From assembly GCA_023410595.1 (NCBI GenBank), contig JAEYPO010000030.1:62001-126000 (forward strand): a stretch of DNA of 64,000 bases. Reading direction: 5' to 3'. Below are positions 32,625 to 42,258 of the stretch, piece by piece; within the stretch, counting starts at the first letter, position 1; each line of letters starts with the position of its first letter. The notes beneath the pieces are model-generated. The model was not told the DNA's origin, did not search any database, and worked only from the letters and a program-made list of their open reading frames with translations. This DNA is from Bacillota bacterium (GTDB lineage: Bacteria; Bacillota; Clostridia; Christensenellales; SZUA-584). The position numbers were made by a program, and so were the translations under genes.

Positions 32625-33839
32625 ATGAACAGTATTAAAGAAGAACAGTGGATCAATCCCGGTGAGTTTAAGACAAGAGTTGACAAGATTAAAGAGGAAG
32701 CAAAAAAGGCAGGGCTGTTCGGTGTTGTCGTTTTAGGACATAGCGCGGTTCCTGAAAATCTCATTTACGTATCGAATTATTGCCTTATTGGTGTGGATAT
32801 GACGCCTTATTCAGGAGGTTTCGGCGGCGGAGGCTGGATGGGAGCCTGCGTATTCGGTGTAGCGCAGGACGCCCCGACTTTGATTCTTGACCGTGACTAC
32901 TGGCTTGATAAAGCATCCAGGGTAAGCTGGATAGAGGACTTAAGATACGACAACTATCTATGGGGCGAAGTAATAAAAGCAATAAAAGAGCGCGGCGTTA
33001 AGGGAAAACTGGGAATAGTGGCAGATGGATTTATGATAAATCATTATCAAAAATTCTTAGAATCTTTGCCTGATGGAATTGAATTGGTTGACTTTAATTA
33101 TTGCTTAAAGAAACTTCGCAGCATAAAAAGCCCTGCTGAAATCTCCATAATGAAAGAATCCATACAAATGCAAACTGAGGTTTACAATCTGATCATACCA
33201 AAGATTCAAGACGGAGTTATGGAATGGGAAATAGCAGAAGCTATACGTTACGAACTAAGAAAACGCGGTGCAGCGCACTGCCCCAGCATTTGTATTCTTA
33301 GCGGTCCAAACTCGGAATGCTCTTTAGCAACACCGCAGGCGACAAACAGGGTTATTCGTGACGGTGATATGGTTCTCATAACAGTGTTTTCATATTATAA
33401 GAACTACACTACCGGAATAGACCGGCCGTTTGTATGTGGCAAAACTGCCAGCGAAAAAGCAAAGAAACTTTCAGAGATTGAGCTAAAAGGCCTTGAGAAG
33501 TGCCTGTCTATCATGGAGCCCGGACTTCCGGTTAAAGATATGTATGCGCCCGTCTATTATGATTACATAATTCCTGAGCTGGATAAAGCAGGTTTTAAGA
33601 ATTACAAGGTGCAGGGCTATATGGGGCATGCGACGGGCCTTTCACTTGCTGAACCGCCTATGTTAAATCCCAGAGATGAAACGGTTTTACAACCAGGAAT
33701 GGTTGTTCATGTAGAGCCAGGTATATATCTTACTGGACAAAATATGGGCCTTAGAACTGCTGAAATGGTTGAGATAACCGATAAGGGCATTAATGTTTTA
33801 ACTAAAGACATGCCACGTCGTAGCGGTTCTCTTGCCTGA
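32625..33839 (+). CDS. M24 (creatinase/Xaa-Pro peptidase fold) protein with altered metal site
   Basis: A 404-residue pita-bread-fold protein: N-terminal creatinase-like domain (about 15-165) and C-terminal M24 domain (about 172-400). Of the five metal ligands of aminopeptidase P, three are replaced: Thr253 (in MVLITVF) and Gly264 for the two Asp, Ala379 for one Glu; His335 (GYMGHATG) and Glu364 (HVEPGIY) remain. The ITVFSYYKNYTTG stretch resembles creatinase, which is metal-independent. GGAGG lies seven bases before ATG 32625. It leads a transcript with an importer, so it probably hydrolyses an imported amide, dipeptide or guanidino compound. Confidence 0.75.
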   Translation: MNSIKEEQWINPGEFKTRVDKIKEEAKKAGLFGVVVLGHSAVPENLIYVSNYCLIGVDMTPYSGGFGGGGWMGACVFGVAQDAPTLILDRDYWLDKASRVSWIEDLRYDNYLWGEVIKAIKERGVKGKLGIVADGFMINHYQKFLESLPDGIELVDFNYCLKKLRSIKSPAEISIMKESIQMQTEVYNLIIPKIQDGVMEWEIAEAIRYELRKRGAAHCPSICILSGPNSECSLATPQATNRVIRDGDMVLITVFSYYKNYTTGIDRPFVCGKTASEKAKKLSEIELKGLEKCLSIMEPGLPVKDMYAPVYYDYIIPELDKAGFKNYKVQGYMGHATGLSLAEPPMLNPRDETVLQPGMVVHVEPGIYLTGQNMGLRTAEMVEITDKGINVLTKDMPRRSGSLA

Positions 33840-33921
33840 ATTGATTTATAAGGGAGATGATGTACCGAGAAAATTCTTATCTGGTAATGCTCAAACAGAA
33901 AAAATAATGGAGGTATCAAAA

Positions 33922-35274
33922 GTGAAAAGGATAATAACTCGTGTTAGTGCAATACTTATGACACTTTGCCTTGTGATCGTAGGTGTAGCTTGCCAGCCTG
34001 TAGCGACAGATATTCCTGAAAAAACGGATGAACCCAAGCAATCGGTGGATAAGACTGCAGCGCCTGATGAGCAAAAAGCTGAATCGGTCAAAGTCGGTTG
34101 TGTTCTTCCGCTATCCGGCAGTATGGCAACGTTGGGGCAAGAATGCAGAAACGGTTTTGATCTTGCTATCTCTGAAATCAACGATGCGGGTGGAATCAAA
34201 AATCTGGGCGGCGCGAAAATAGAAGTTATCTATGCCGACTCTGAAAATGACGCAACGGTTGGAATGACAGAAGCTGAGCGTCTGATCACTGATGAAGGCG
34301 TTAGCTTAATTGCCGGTGCTTATAGCAGTTCGGTCACACTCGCAATCTGTGACGTTTCCGAGCGTTATAAGATTCCTATGCTGGTTCTTCTGGCAAGTTC
34401 CAACTCCATTACGGAAAGCGGCTATAATTACGTATACAGGATAAACGTAGGCTTGGGCTATGTCTGGAGCTATTTTGAGGAATACCTCAAATTATGCAGA
34501 GACGCCGGAAATGAATTAAACAACATCGGTATTGTTTACGAGTCGTCCGAGCTCAATGTTGCAAACGCTGAAGTATGGCGCGGTATTGCGAAAAATCTCG
34601 GATTGAACATAGTAATTGATGAAATGTATGACGCTAAAACAGTTACCGACATGTCATCGATAGTGAACAAAATCAAAAATAATGACGTAGATATTCTTTG
34701 GAGTGGCTCCTATCTGTCAGATATGCTGCTTCTTGCACAGACCATGCTTTCTTATGACGTTTCCCTTGATATGTGGATCGGCGGAGGCGGCGGCGAGCAG
34801 AGTACCGAGTTTATCGCGACTCTTGGCGAGGCTTCTGAGCATGTTCTTTCTCCGAAACCTGTAACGATCGACCTTAGGACTTCCAGACCAGGGTTTAACA
34901 CTCTTTGTGAAAACTACTTCGGTCTTTACGGCGGCGAAGAGGAAGCAGGCAACATATGCCCGCTGGGCGCTTCCATGTCTTACTCCAACGGCTATGTTTT
35001 AGCTGACGTACTGGAGCGTACCGCCGGTCTTGACTGTGAAGCCCTCTGTGCGGCTTTTGATGCCACTGATATTAAGGATACGGAAAACGATAGGGCCCTA
35101 TGGGGCATGCCATACTTTGAGATCAATTTCGACGAGAACGGCCAATGCTGGAGCTTCTCCTGCGTAACGCAGATCGTTGATGGCTCTTGGAGATATTGCT
35201 GGCCGAAAGAGCTGGTGGTCATGACAGCGGAATCCGACGGCTATCCTATAATGGGCTGGAATAAAAAGGACTAA
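33922..35274 (+). CDS. livJ-like: Branched-chain amino acid-type ABC binding lipoprotein
   Basis: A 450-residue type-I periplasmic binding lipoprotein. The signal peptide ends at VGVAC with the lipid Cys. The mature part has the family start VKVGCVLPLSGSMATLGQECRNGFDLAI and INDAGGI. GTG 33922 is chosen as start because GGAGG lies eight bases before it; ATG 33907 has no such site. It is the substrate receptor of the livHMGF importer. A long perfect hairpin follows it, which may raise its level over the membrane subunits. Ligands of this family include amino acids, short amides and urea-like compounds. Confidence 0.85.
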   Translation: MKRIITRVSAILMTLCLVIVGVACQPVATDIPEKTDEPKQSVDKTAAPDEQKAESVKVGCVLPLSGSMATLGQECRNGFDLAISEINDAGGIKNLGGAKIEVIYADSENDATVGMTEAERLITDEGVSLIAGAYSSSVTLAICDVSERYKIPMLVLLASSNSITESGYNYVYRINVGLGYVWSYFEEYLKLCRDAGNELNNIGIVYESSELNVANAEVWRGIAKNLGLNIVIDEMYDAKTVTDMSSIVNKIKNNDVDILWSGSYLSDMLLLAQTMLSYDVSLDMWIGGGGGEQSTEFIATLGEASEHVLSPKPVTIDLRTSRPGFNTLCENYFGLYGGEEEAGNICPLGASMSYSNGYVLADVLERTAGLDCEALCAAFDATDIKDTENDRALWGMPYFEINFDENGQCWSFSCVTQIVDGSWRYCWPKELVVMTAESDGYPIMGWNKKD

Positions 35275-35315
35275 GCAAAAAGATAAAACTTTAAGAACTT
35301 GCTGTAATAACTGAC

Positions 35316-35338
35316 GGGGGATGGGCTGCCCATCCCCC
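35316..35338 (+). promoter_or_regulatory. Perfect hairpin between livJ and livH
   Basis: GGGGGATGGGC and GCCCATCCCCC form an uninterrupted stem with a minimal loop. No T run follows (CAAAATC), so it is more likely an mRNA-stabilising or partial-termination element than a full terminator. It lies 42 bases after the binding-protein stop. Confidence 0.6.
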
Positions 35339-35396
35339 AAAATCAAATTAAAATCGTTTGAAGTAAGATGTTATAGCAGTTCAGAGGGAGAATTTC

Positions 35397-36260
35397 ATGC
35401 TGCAAGCAATAATAAACGGTATATTGACAGGCTGTATGTACGGCGTCTCGGCTCTTGGCCTTAGTATAATATACGGTGTTACCAACGTCTGCAACTTTGC
35501 CCACGGTGCAATAATAATGATCGGTATGTATGTAACATACTTTCTATGGACGTTTTTGCAGGTAGAGGTATATGCATTTATAATCCCGACATTTATAATA
35601 ATGTTTTTCATTGGCGCATTAATGCAAAGGATCATCGTCAAACCGGTGATGAAAAGCAAGACCGGAGCTATGAATGTGATCTTTGCGACAACGTGCCTGG
35701 GCTGGATACTTGAGAACGTAATACTTTTGATATTCGGTTCGAATTATAAAATAGTTGAGTCCAGTGTAAAAACGGCATCATGGGTGATAGGAGATATTGT
35801 AATAGTTCAGGCGAAGCTTTACGGCGCTTTGGCCGCAATAATAATTACATTGCTGTTACACCTGTTCCTCAAAAAAACAGACATTGGCCGCTCGATACGC
35901 GCCACATCCCAGAACAAGGAAGCCGCGCTTACAATGGGCATTAATTCCGAAAAGATGTTCCGCATAGCGTTCGGTTTAGGCTGCGGAGTTGCTGGACTTG
36001 CAGGGCTTCTCTTTTTGCCATATTTCTATTGCACTCCAACCGTGGGCCATACGTTTACAACCAAAGCGTTTATAATTGTTGTTTTGGGTGGTATGGGCGA
36101 TATAAACGGCGCGTTGTTAGGCGGCATCATCATAGGAATAATCGAGACCATTGGAACGCTTTATCTGGAAACCTCAACAGTTAATATGATTGTGTTTGCA
36201 GTTTTCATACTATTCCTGATCTTCAGGCCGACAGGCTTGCTTGGGAAGAAGGAGGCCTGA
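35397..36260 (+). CDS. livH: Branched-chain amino acid-type ABC permease LivH
   Basis: A 287-residue permease with about eight helices, typical LivH length. Motifs include GILTGCMYGVSALGLSIIYGVTN near the N terminus and FIIVVLGGMGDINGALLGG near the C terminus. GAGGGAG is found seven bases before the ATG. It pairs with LivM, which starts two bases after its stop codon. Confidence 0.88.
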   Translation: MLQAIINGILTGCMYGVSALGLSIIYGVTNVCNFAHGAIIMIGMYVTYFLWTFLQVEVYAFIIPTFIIMFFIGALMQRIIVKPVMKSKTGAMNVIFATTCLGWILENVILLIFGSNYKIVESSVKTASWVIGDIVIVQAKLYGALAAIIITLLLHLFLKKTDIGRSIRATSQNKEAALTMGINSEKMFRIAFGLGCGVAGLAGLLFLPYFYCTPTVGHTFTTKAFIIVVLGGMGDINGALLGGIIIGIIETIGTLYLETSTVNMIVFAVFILFLIFRPTGLLGKKEA

Positions 36261-36261
36261 T

Positions 36262-37350
36262 ATGGATAAAAAGAAAAATGTGCTGTTAAAACATGATGCG
36301 GCTGTAAAGGGCGGCGGATATAAAAAGTGGATGATCTATGCTCTGATACTTATACTTGTTGCTGTTATTCCGCTGTTAACGAAAAAAGTTACGCTTATGA
36401 ACATGTTTATCCTGATACTCCTCGGCGGGTATATGGGGATGTGCTGGAACCTGATGAGTGGCCTGACCGGATGCTTTTCGATGGGGCACGCGGTTTTCTT
36501 TGGACTTGGGGCTTACACTGTTGCCGCTTTGTATGGTGATTTGGGTATCAGCCCATTGATCGGAATGTTTGCCGGCGGCATTGTGGCCGCACTTGGGGGA
36601 TTAGTGATGGGGCTGGCATCATTGCGGCTGAAGCATCACTTTTTCGGCCTTGCGACATTGGCGTTTGCAGAGATTTGCGCTTCGTTCTTTGTTGCTACAA
36701 AGGTTATTTTCGGCCTTAAGATTAACGGCGCTCAGGGCTATATGATTCCGACTGAATACTCTGTCGCTACACTTCAGTTTGAAGAAAAATCAGGTTACTA
36801 CTATCTGCTTCTAATAATGGTGCTGGTTCTTCTTGCGATAACAATATTAATCATGAATTCAAAACTGGGCTATTTCGGCAAATCCATTAAGGATGATCAA
36901 GGCGCCGCTGAAGCCATAGGCGTGAAGACAACCCAGACTAAAATAATCATTGCGACGATAAGCGCGTTTCTTACGGCGTTTGCAGGAGGCTTTTATGTAG
37001 TATTTATGCGCTATATTGAGCCTGCCATTGCTTTTGACTTCGGTATTTCCATCGACATGATCTGCTATACGGTTATGGGCGGAGTTGGTACGGTTTTCGG
37101 ACCGCTTCTCGGCGCGGCGCTGCTCGTTCCCCTGAAGGAAATAGTAAGAAGTACGCTTGGTTCCAGCTGGCAGGGGCTCCATATTATTATCTATGGCGTT
37201 ATAACGATCGTCGTATTGATATTGCTGCCTGATGGAATAATCGGCGGCATCAAGCAACTGTATAAAAAGGTGAAAAAGAGTCTCGGGCAAAAGAAGCAGG
37301 CTTCACTAAAAACCGAATCTGAAGGAGGGGTTAACCATGACCAGCGGTAA
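36262..37350 (+). CDS. livM: Branched-chain amino acid-type ABC permease LivM
   Basis: A 362-residue permease with about ten helices: MSGLTGCFSMGHAVFFGLGAYT and YTVMGGVGTVFGPLLGAALLVPL are the LivM motifs. The start at 36262 (MDKKKN) has GAAGGAGG seven bases upstream, better than the TTG further upstream. The 3' end overlaps the first ATPase gene by 14 bases. Confidence 0.88.
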   Translation: MDKKKNVLLKHDAAVKGGGYKKWMIYALILILVAVIPLLTKKVTLMNMFILILLGGYMGMCWNLMSGLTGCFSMGHAVFFGLGAYTVAALYGDLGISPLIGMFAGGIVAALGGLVMGLASLRLKHHFFGLATLAFAEICASFFVATKVIFGLKINGAQGYMIPTEYSVATLQFEEKSGYYYLLLIMVLVLLAITILIMNSKLGYFGKSIKDDQGAAEAIGVKTTQTKIIIATISAFLTAFAGGFYVVFMRYIEPAIAFDFGISIDMICYTVMGGVGTVFGPLLGAALLVPLKEIVRSTLGSSWQGLHIIIYGVITIVVLILLPDGIIGGIKQLYKKVKKSLGQKKQASLKTESEGGVNHDQR

Positions 37351-38083
37351 CATGCAAACCATACTGAGAATAGAAAATGTAACCATGCGTTTCGGCGGGA
37401 TGGTTGCCCTCAATAAAGTAAGTGCAGAACTGCATGAAGGAGAGATTCTGGGCCTTATAGGACCAAACGGCGCAGGTAAAACAACGCTCTTCAATTGCAT
37501 TACCGGCGGGCTTAAGCCTACCAGCGGCAGAGTTTATTTAGGAAAGCGCAATATAACCGGACAGTTGCCTAACAAGGTATGCCATGAAGGTATCGGAAGG
37601 ACATTTCAGATAGTTCGCCCGTTTAATTCTTTAACAGTGCGTGAAAACGTCGCGGTTGGTGCAATGGCAAAAGGCATGTCCGTAAGAAATTCGCTTGATA
37701 AAGCACAAAGCGTTCTTGAAATTCTCGGCCTTACAGATATTGCGGAAACATACCCCGGTTCGCTTACTCTTTCACTTAAGAAGAGACTCGAAGTCGCTCG
37801 TGCAATGGCGTCCGACCCAAAAATACTTCTGCTTGACGAGGTCATGGCGGGGCTGAATATAAACGAGATGACTGCCTTTAGCAAGCTTATTAAGGCGATT
37901 CATTCACAAGGTGTTACAATTATGATAGTTGAACACATTATGCAGGCTGTTATGGAACTGTGCAACAGAGTCATTGTACTGAACTTCGGAGAAATATTAA
38001 AAATGGGGACGCCAGAAGAAGTTATTAATGACGAAAAAGTAATAACTGCATATTTGGGGGAGGGATATCATGCTAAAGGTTGA
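37337..38083 (+). CDS. livG: ABC ATPase LivG
   Basis: A 248-residue ATPase: Walker A GPNGAGKTT, Walker B ILLLDEVMAGLN, switch His VEHIM. The signature segment reads LTLSLKKRLEVARAM, that is LSLKK in place of LSGGQ/LPYGQ-like LivG signatures, a mild deviation. GGAGGGG precedes ATG 37337. It overlaps livF by 14 bases. It works with LivF as heterodimer on LivHM. Confidence 0.88.
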   Translation: MTSGNMQTILRIENVTMRFGGMVALNKVSAELHEGEILGLIGPNGAGKTTLFNCITGGLKPTSGRVYLGKRNITGQLPNKVCHEGIGRTFQIVRPFNSLTVRENVAVGAMAKGMSVRNSLDKAQSVLEILGLTDIAETYPGSLTLSLKKRLEVARAMASDPKILLLDEVMAGLNINEMTAFSKLIKAIHSQGVTIMIVEHIMQAVMELCNRVIVLNFGEILKMGTPEEVINDEKVITAYLGEGYHAKG

Positions 38084-38774
38084 CAAATTGTGCGCCGGTT
38101 ATGGCGATGTTCAGATATTAAGGGATGTTTCCATAGAAATTGGAGAGGGAGAAATAGTCGGTATCGTCGGTTCAAATGGTGCGGGAAAGACAACCTTGAT
38201 TCGTTCGATAATGGGGCGAACTACAGTCTATTCAGGTTCAATTATTATGGAAGGCACAGAGCTGACAAAAGTTGCGCCTCAGGATGTTGTTTTGTATGGA
38301 GTAGGGCTTGCAATGGAAGGAAGGGGTCTTTTCTCACAGATGTCTGTTCGGGAAAACCTGATAATGGGCAGCATATCAAAGAGAGCAAAGCAAAACCGAA
38401 AAAATCAGATGGAGAAGGTTCTGGAGTTGTTCCCGGCGCTTAAGAACAAACTTAATAGAATTGCCGGTTCACTTTCAGGCGGCGAGCAGCAGATGGTTGC
38501 GATCGGGCGTGCGATAATGACATCGCCAAAGCTTTTGATTCTCGACGAGGTAAGTCTGGGGCTTGCTCCAGTTGTAGTAGAAAACATATATAAAATGCTT
38601 CTTGAACTAAAAAAACAAGGCATTTCATTAATGGTTGTTGAGCAGAATGTTTATCTTTGCCTTAAGGTTGCGGATCGTGCGTATATTATCGAAAACGGTT
38701 CAATAACAGGTGAGGGATATGGCCGGGATCTCCTTGATGATCCAACCATAAAAGAAAAATACTTAGGCGTCTAA
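38070..38774 (+). CDS. livF: ABC ATPase LivF
   Basis: A 234-residue ATPase: Walker A GSNGAGKTT, signature SLSGGEQQMVAIGRAI, Walker B LLILDEVSLGLAP, VVEQN switch region, all typical of LivF. Start overlaps livG. The importer set livJHMGF is complete. About 180 bases without a clear terminator follow before the permease gene. Confidence 0.9.
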   Translation: MLKVDKLCAGYGDVQILRDVSIEIGEGEIVGIVGSNGAGKTTLIRSIMGRTTVYSGSIIMEGTELTKVAPQDVVLYGVGLAMEGRGLFSQMSVRENLIMGSISKRAKQNRKNQMEKVLELFPALKNKLNRIAGSLSGGEQQMVAIGRAIMTSPKLLILDEVSLGLAPVVVENIYKMLLELKKQGISLMVVEQNVYLCLKVADRAYIIENGSITGEGYGRDLLDDPTIKEKYLGV

Positions 38775-38953
38775 CCATTAGATAAAGATTATACGCGATA
38801 AAAAGCCTTTAAAATCAGGGGGTTTATTAAGTAATGCCAATTCGTAAAGAAATTCAGTAACTATGTCTTTACGGATGACAGATACGCAAATGACTGGACA
38901 ACAGATGAGATTACAGAATGCAGGGCTTTCAGTGCAGGATAAGGAGTCTTAAA

Positions 38954-40333
38954 TTGAGTGGGCACAAAGGAGACAACTCTAAAAAAACAAATAAGGTTTT
39001 AAACAAGGCAGATATATTTGTGTTGGCGTTCGGAGCTATGATCGGCTGGGCGTGGGTGGTTATGTCCGGAGAATGGATAATGAAGGCGGGCACCTTAGGA
39101 GCGGTACTGGCTTTTATTGCAGGCGGTATAGTTGTTGTGTTTGTAGGGCAGATATATGCGGAGCTTACTTCAGCAATGAGCAACGGGCAAGGCGTTTTGG
39201 ACTTTACTATGCGAGGAGTAGGAAGACGGTTTTCCTATATTGCTACATGGACGCTGATGCTTGGCTATTTTTCTGTTATAGCGTTCGAGGCAGTGGCTCT
39301 TCCGAATGTAATGGTTCACCTGTTCCCTGATTATCTAAAAATAAAAATGTATTCTGTAGCGGGATTTGATGTTCATTTAACGTGGCTGGCAATAGGCATA
39401 GGCAGTTCTGTCGTTATTGCGTTCATCAACTATATCGGAGTTAAGATAGCAGCCACAGCCCAAACTATTCTAACGATAGTTGTAGCAATAGTAGGGGTGG
39501 GGCTTATCTCCGGAGGCTTCATAAACGGTAATGCATGGAGCATTGAACCCTTATTTGAAAACGGTATTTCAGGTTTTCTTGCAGTAGCCGCAATGACGCC
39601 GTTTATGTATGTCGGGTTTGATGTTATTCCGTCAGCGTCTTCAGAAATGAATATCCCGCAGAAAAAAATAGGGAAAATATTGCTTCTGTCTGTTTTTATG
39701 GCGGTTGTGTGGTATGTGCTTATTATATTTGGCGTCTCTATTGGGTTATCAAAACCGGAACTGGCTTCTTCATCAATAGCAACAGCTGACGCTATGAAAA
39801 ACTTATACTCTGGAAGCATGGTAGCGTCTAAAATATTGATCTGCGGCGGTATAGCCGGAATCCTTTCGTGTTGGAACTCTTTCTATATTGGAGGAAGCCG
39901 GATGATATTATATATGGCAAAAGAGGGAATGCTGCCAAAATTTCTTGGCAAGATACACCCTAAATATAAGACGCCGAGCAATGCAATAATACTTATTGCG
40001 GTACTTACCAGCGTGGCGCCATTCTTAGGTGGGAACATGCTCACATGGCTTGTTAATGCAGGGGGACTCGCAATGACTGTAACATATTTGTTGGTCAGCG
40101 TTGCATTTTTAATGCTGCGTAAAAAAGAGCCGGAGATGCTGCGCCCATATAAAATCAAGCGATGGCGGTTTATCGGAATTGGTTCAATTATACTGTGCTT
40201 TGGATTATCGATTATGTATATGCCGGGTATGCCATCTTCGCTTACCTGGCCGTATGAATGGGCTATAATACTGTTTTGGGCCATACTTGGAATAGTGTTG
40301 TATTTTGGAGCGAAAAAAAGAAATATAAAATAA
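38954..40333 (+). CDS. APC-superfamily amino acid permease
   Basis: A 459-residue permease with twelve hydrophobic helices. The first helix carries FGAMIGWAWVVMSGEWI, the APC substrate/sodium-binding break. I prefer TTG 38954 (AAGGAG nine bases upstream) over ATG 38918, which lacks a site. It lies in the same direction after liv genes and may take up the same compound or exchange a product such as an amino acid or amine. The residue pattern is close to the APC subgroup that includes amino acid/amine transporters; exact substrate unknown. Confidence 0.8.
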   Translation: MSGHKGDNSKKTNKVLNKADIFVLAFGAMIGWAWVVMSGEWIMKAGTLGAVLAFIAGGIVVVFVGQIYAELTSAMSNGQGVLDFTMRGVGRRFSYIATWTLMLGYFSVIAFEAVALPNVMVHLFPDYLKIKMYSVAGFDVHLTWLAIGIGSSVVIAFINYIGVKIAATAQTILTIVVAIVGVGLISGGFINGNAWSIEPLFENGISGFLAVAAMTPFMYVGFDVIPSASSEMNIPQKKIGKILLLSVFMAVVWYVLIIFGVSIGLSKPELASSSIATADAMKNLYSGSMVASKILICGGIAGILSCWNSFYIGGSRMILYMAKEGMLPKFLGKIHPKYKTPSNAIILIAVLTSVAPFLGGNMLTWLVNAGGLAMTVTYLLVSVAFLMLRKKEPEMLRPYKIKRWRFIGIGSIILCFGLSIMYMPGMPSSLTWPYEWAIILFWAILGIVLYFGAKKRNIK

Positions 40334-40358
40334 TTACTTCCTCTGTCAAATATGCGGA

Positions 40359-40410
40359 CACAAAGGGGTTTGCCAGCTTGGTCGGCTGCAGGCTCCTTTG
40401 TGCTTTATTG
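40359..40410. terminator. Hairpin between convergent permease and pucR-like genes
   Basis: ACACAAAGG and CCTTTGTGC pair around a 27-base loop and are followed by TTTATTG on the plus strand. It lies between two convergent genes and could serve both. Confidence 0.5.
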
Positions 40411-40413
40411 TTC

Positions 40414-41592
40414 TTATTTGAGAGTCGGTTCTATATACATGTTGTGAATATACAGAGCTATCTGGTAATCAAGCCGTTCCTCGGGTGTGGTAAATTCCGT
40501 ATTCAATAATTCTTTGATTTTTTGTATTCGGTAATTAACGGTATTACGGTGTGTATATGTCCTTTGCGCCGTGCTTTGAATATTCATATTCTCGTCAAGG
40601 TAAATCCGTAAAAGTTCCAAATAATCAGAATTGTGCGCCATGTCATGCTCTTTTAGCGTATGAAGCGTTTCCTCGCAAAATCCCAAGAGAAGATCCTTGT
40701 CTTTTGTTGAAAGCAGTATCTTCATGAATCCAAGGCTGTCGTAATACAATTCAGGTATATTATACCTGAAAGCCTGATCCATACATGCGTGCGCATGCTG
40801 ATAGCTTTCGTGCAGTTTCCGAATATCCGATACAACGGGGCCAATGCCCATATGTACAGGAAGATTATTGCCGTGTAACCTAAATGATTGAATGAGTGCG
40901 GAACAAACATTTTTTGTTGTTTCTTCGGTCGCTTTGTAGATGACTAAAACCAACTCGCTGTCTTCAAAAATTAAACTAACTTTTGTCTTTGAAGGGAAAA
41001 ACGGTGAATGTATAATATGAGACAACTTTTTTTGCGGTTCCGCAACAGATCTTATATCAAAACAAATGGTCGCATAACTTTCAAAGGGATCAAACCCGTT
41101 TCGGCGAAGATTATTTTCGTATAGGTGAAAATTTTCCGGAGAAAAGATAGATACAGACAACGCCGTAGAAATGCTTCTTTCGCGCTGCTCGTTTTCAATT
41201 ATATAGTTACAGACATCTCTAAGAATATCGACAAGGTGAACTTCCCATGGTATTGAGAAAAGAGGGAATGATTTTTCATCACAATACTCGATTACGTCAA
41301 CTGGAACGGAAGGGATATAATCACCGACATTGATGATCAACCCTACAGCGTCCAGTGAGATAAGCTTGTCGATGAGTCCGAAAAGCCAACTGGAGGGCCC
41401 GTTTGGGTCGCCGGCTGTTATCATACCTGTAGTTATTATTAATTCTCCGCCACGAATAAATTCAACCGTCCTATGGTCTTCGGTAAAATAGATCCAACTT
41501 AACTCATTACATAGCCCCTTTTCCCCGGCCAGTAATCTTATGTTGTACACTTTAGATAAGTTTTTAAGTATCGTGTTTAAATTTACTCCCAT
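40414..41592 (-). CDS. PucR-family transcriptional regulator
   Basis: A 392-residue regulator: N-terminal PucR domain (residues about 8-125; ITTGMITAGDPNG and VGLIINVGDYIPSVP), middle GGDEF-like CdaR region, and C-terminal helix-turn-helix (LDENMNIQSTAQRTYTHRNTVNYRIQKIKELL is read at about 345-376). PucR members control purine, allantoin and amino acid use. It is convergent with the permease gene and probably controls the M24-liv-permease cluster. Its upstream region 41593-41922 is A+T-rich and holds no gene. Confidence 0.88.
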   Translation of the reverse strand: MGVNLNTILKNLSKVYNIRLLAGEKGLCNELSWIYFTEDHRTVEFIRGGELIITTGMITAGDPNGPSSWLFGLIDKLISLDAVGLIINVGDYIPSVPVDVIEYCDEKSFPLFSIPWEVHLVDILRDVCNYIIENEQRERSISTALSVSIFSPENFHLYENNLRRNGFDPFESYATICFDIRSVAEPQKKLSHIIHSPFFPSKTKVSLIFEDSELVLVIYKATEETTKNVCSALIQSFRLHGNNLPVHMGIGPVVSDIRKLHESYQHAHACMDQAFRYNIPELYYDSLGFMKILLSTKDKDLLLGFCEETLHTLKEHDMAHNSDYLELLRIYLDENMNIQSTAQRTYTHRNTVNYRIQKIKELLNTEFTTPEERLDYQIALYIHNMYIEPTLK

Positions 41593-41922
41593 TTTACACC
41601 CGGACGATTATTTGATTTTACTATCAGATTATAATTGAAACATCTCTTTTTTTCAAGAAAGAGGCCTTATCTATGAAATGATCAATGAACACTGCTATGC
41701 TAATATTAGCCTAAAATTACTTATATAATAATATATTTGGATTTGTTTATAGTCCTGAGGCAGGTGCCGCTTTTTTCAACAAGTTTTAGACCAGACATAA
41801 ACAACAGGGGTATTGGATATAGCCTTAGCCATTTAAAGTCTTAAGGGACAAGGGTGGAATATTTTATATAATTACTACGCTAAACTAGATGTTGCATATA
41901 TACACGACATAAATTAGGTTTG

Positions 41923-42126
41923 AACCAAACGAACGTCGTTCATTGACAGAATAAGAGAGAACTTGTTAACCGTACATGGCAAGAGCACCGTATGGGTCAT
42001 GCAGCCATGATCATGATGTGTTGCGGACTGCGCCGTGATGAGTTGCTGGCGTTAACATGGGAAGATATTGACCTTGAGAGAAATGTCATTCTGGTTAATA
42101 AATCAGCAAGCATACCCCTTAAATAG
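41923..42126 (+). pseudogene. Integrase fragment, third copy (E3 remnant)
   Basis: The frame reads EPNERRSLTE, an in-frame TAA, then ERELVNRTWQEHRMGHAAMIMMCCGLRRDELLALTWEDIDLERNV and NKSAS before a stop, matching the centre of both intact integrases (residues about 170-235). N-terminal and C-terminal parts, including HxxR and Tyr, are lost. The surviving piece still has the first catalytic Arg. The deletion joins the fragment almost directly to the element-end region. Bases 41593-42258 contain no other gene. Confidence 0.85.
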
Positions 42127-42151
42127 GCTCCTTACCCCTCCCCCATGTATA

Positions 42152-42174
42152 TTTGAATTATAGGCATGTCGCCT
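42152..42174. other. Element end / attachment core, E3 right end
   Basis: TTTGAATTATAGGC, three bases and TCGCCT, matching the E1 and E2 ends with a few changes. The 40 bases before it (CCCCTTAAATAGGC and following) also match the sequence before the E2 end. This confirms that it is an element end and not a chance motif. Confidence 0.6.
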
Positions 42175-42258
42175 GGGAGACTAACATAAGTGCTTTCCAA
42201 TATATTTTCCGTTACTCCCCCACATAAGATATAAGAAGGCGTTGTCAGAATCATATCT

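Larger units (their letters stand above)
22767..42174. mobile_element. Putative decayed element E3 (composite block)
   Basis: Inferred from an integrase fragment (41923-42126) and an element-end motif (42152-42174) at its right side, in the same order and spacing type as in E1 and E2. Left of it lie the E2 end and a mosaic of intact operons and broken genes. Whether the whole block ever moved as one unit cannot be shown from this sequence. Confidence 0.3.
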
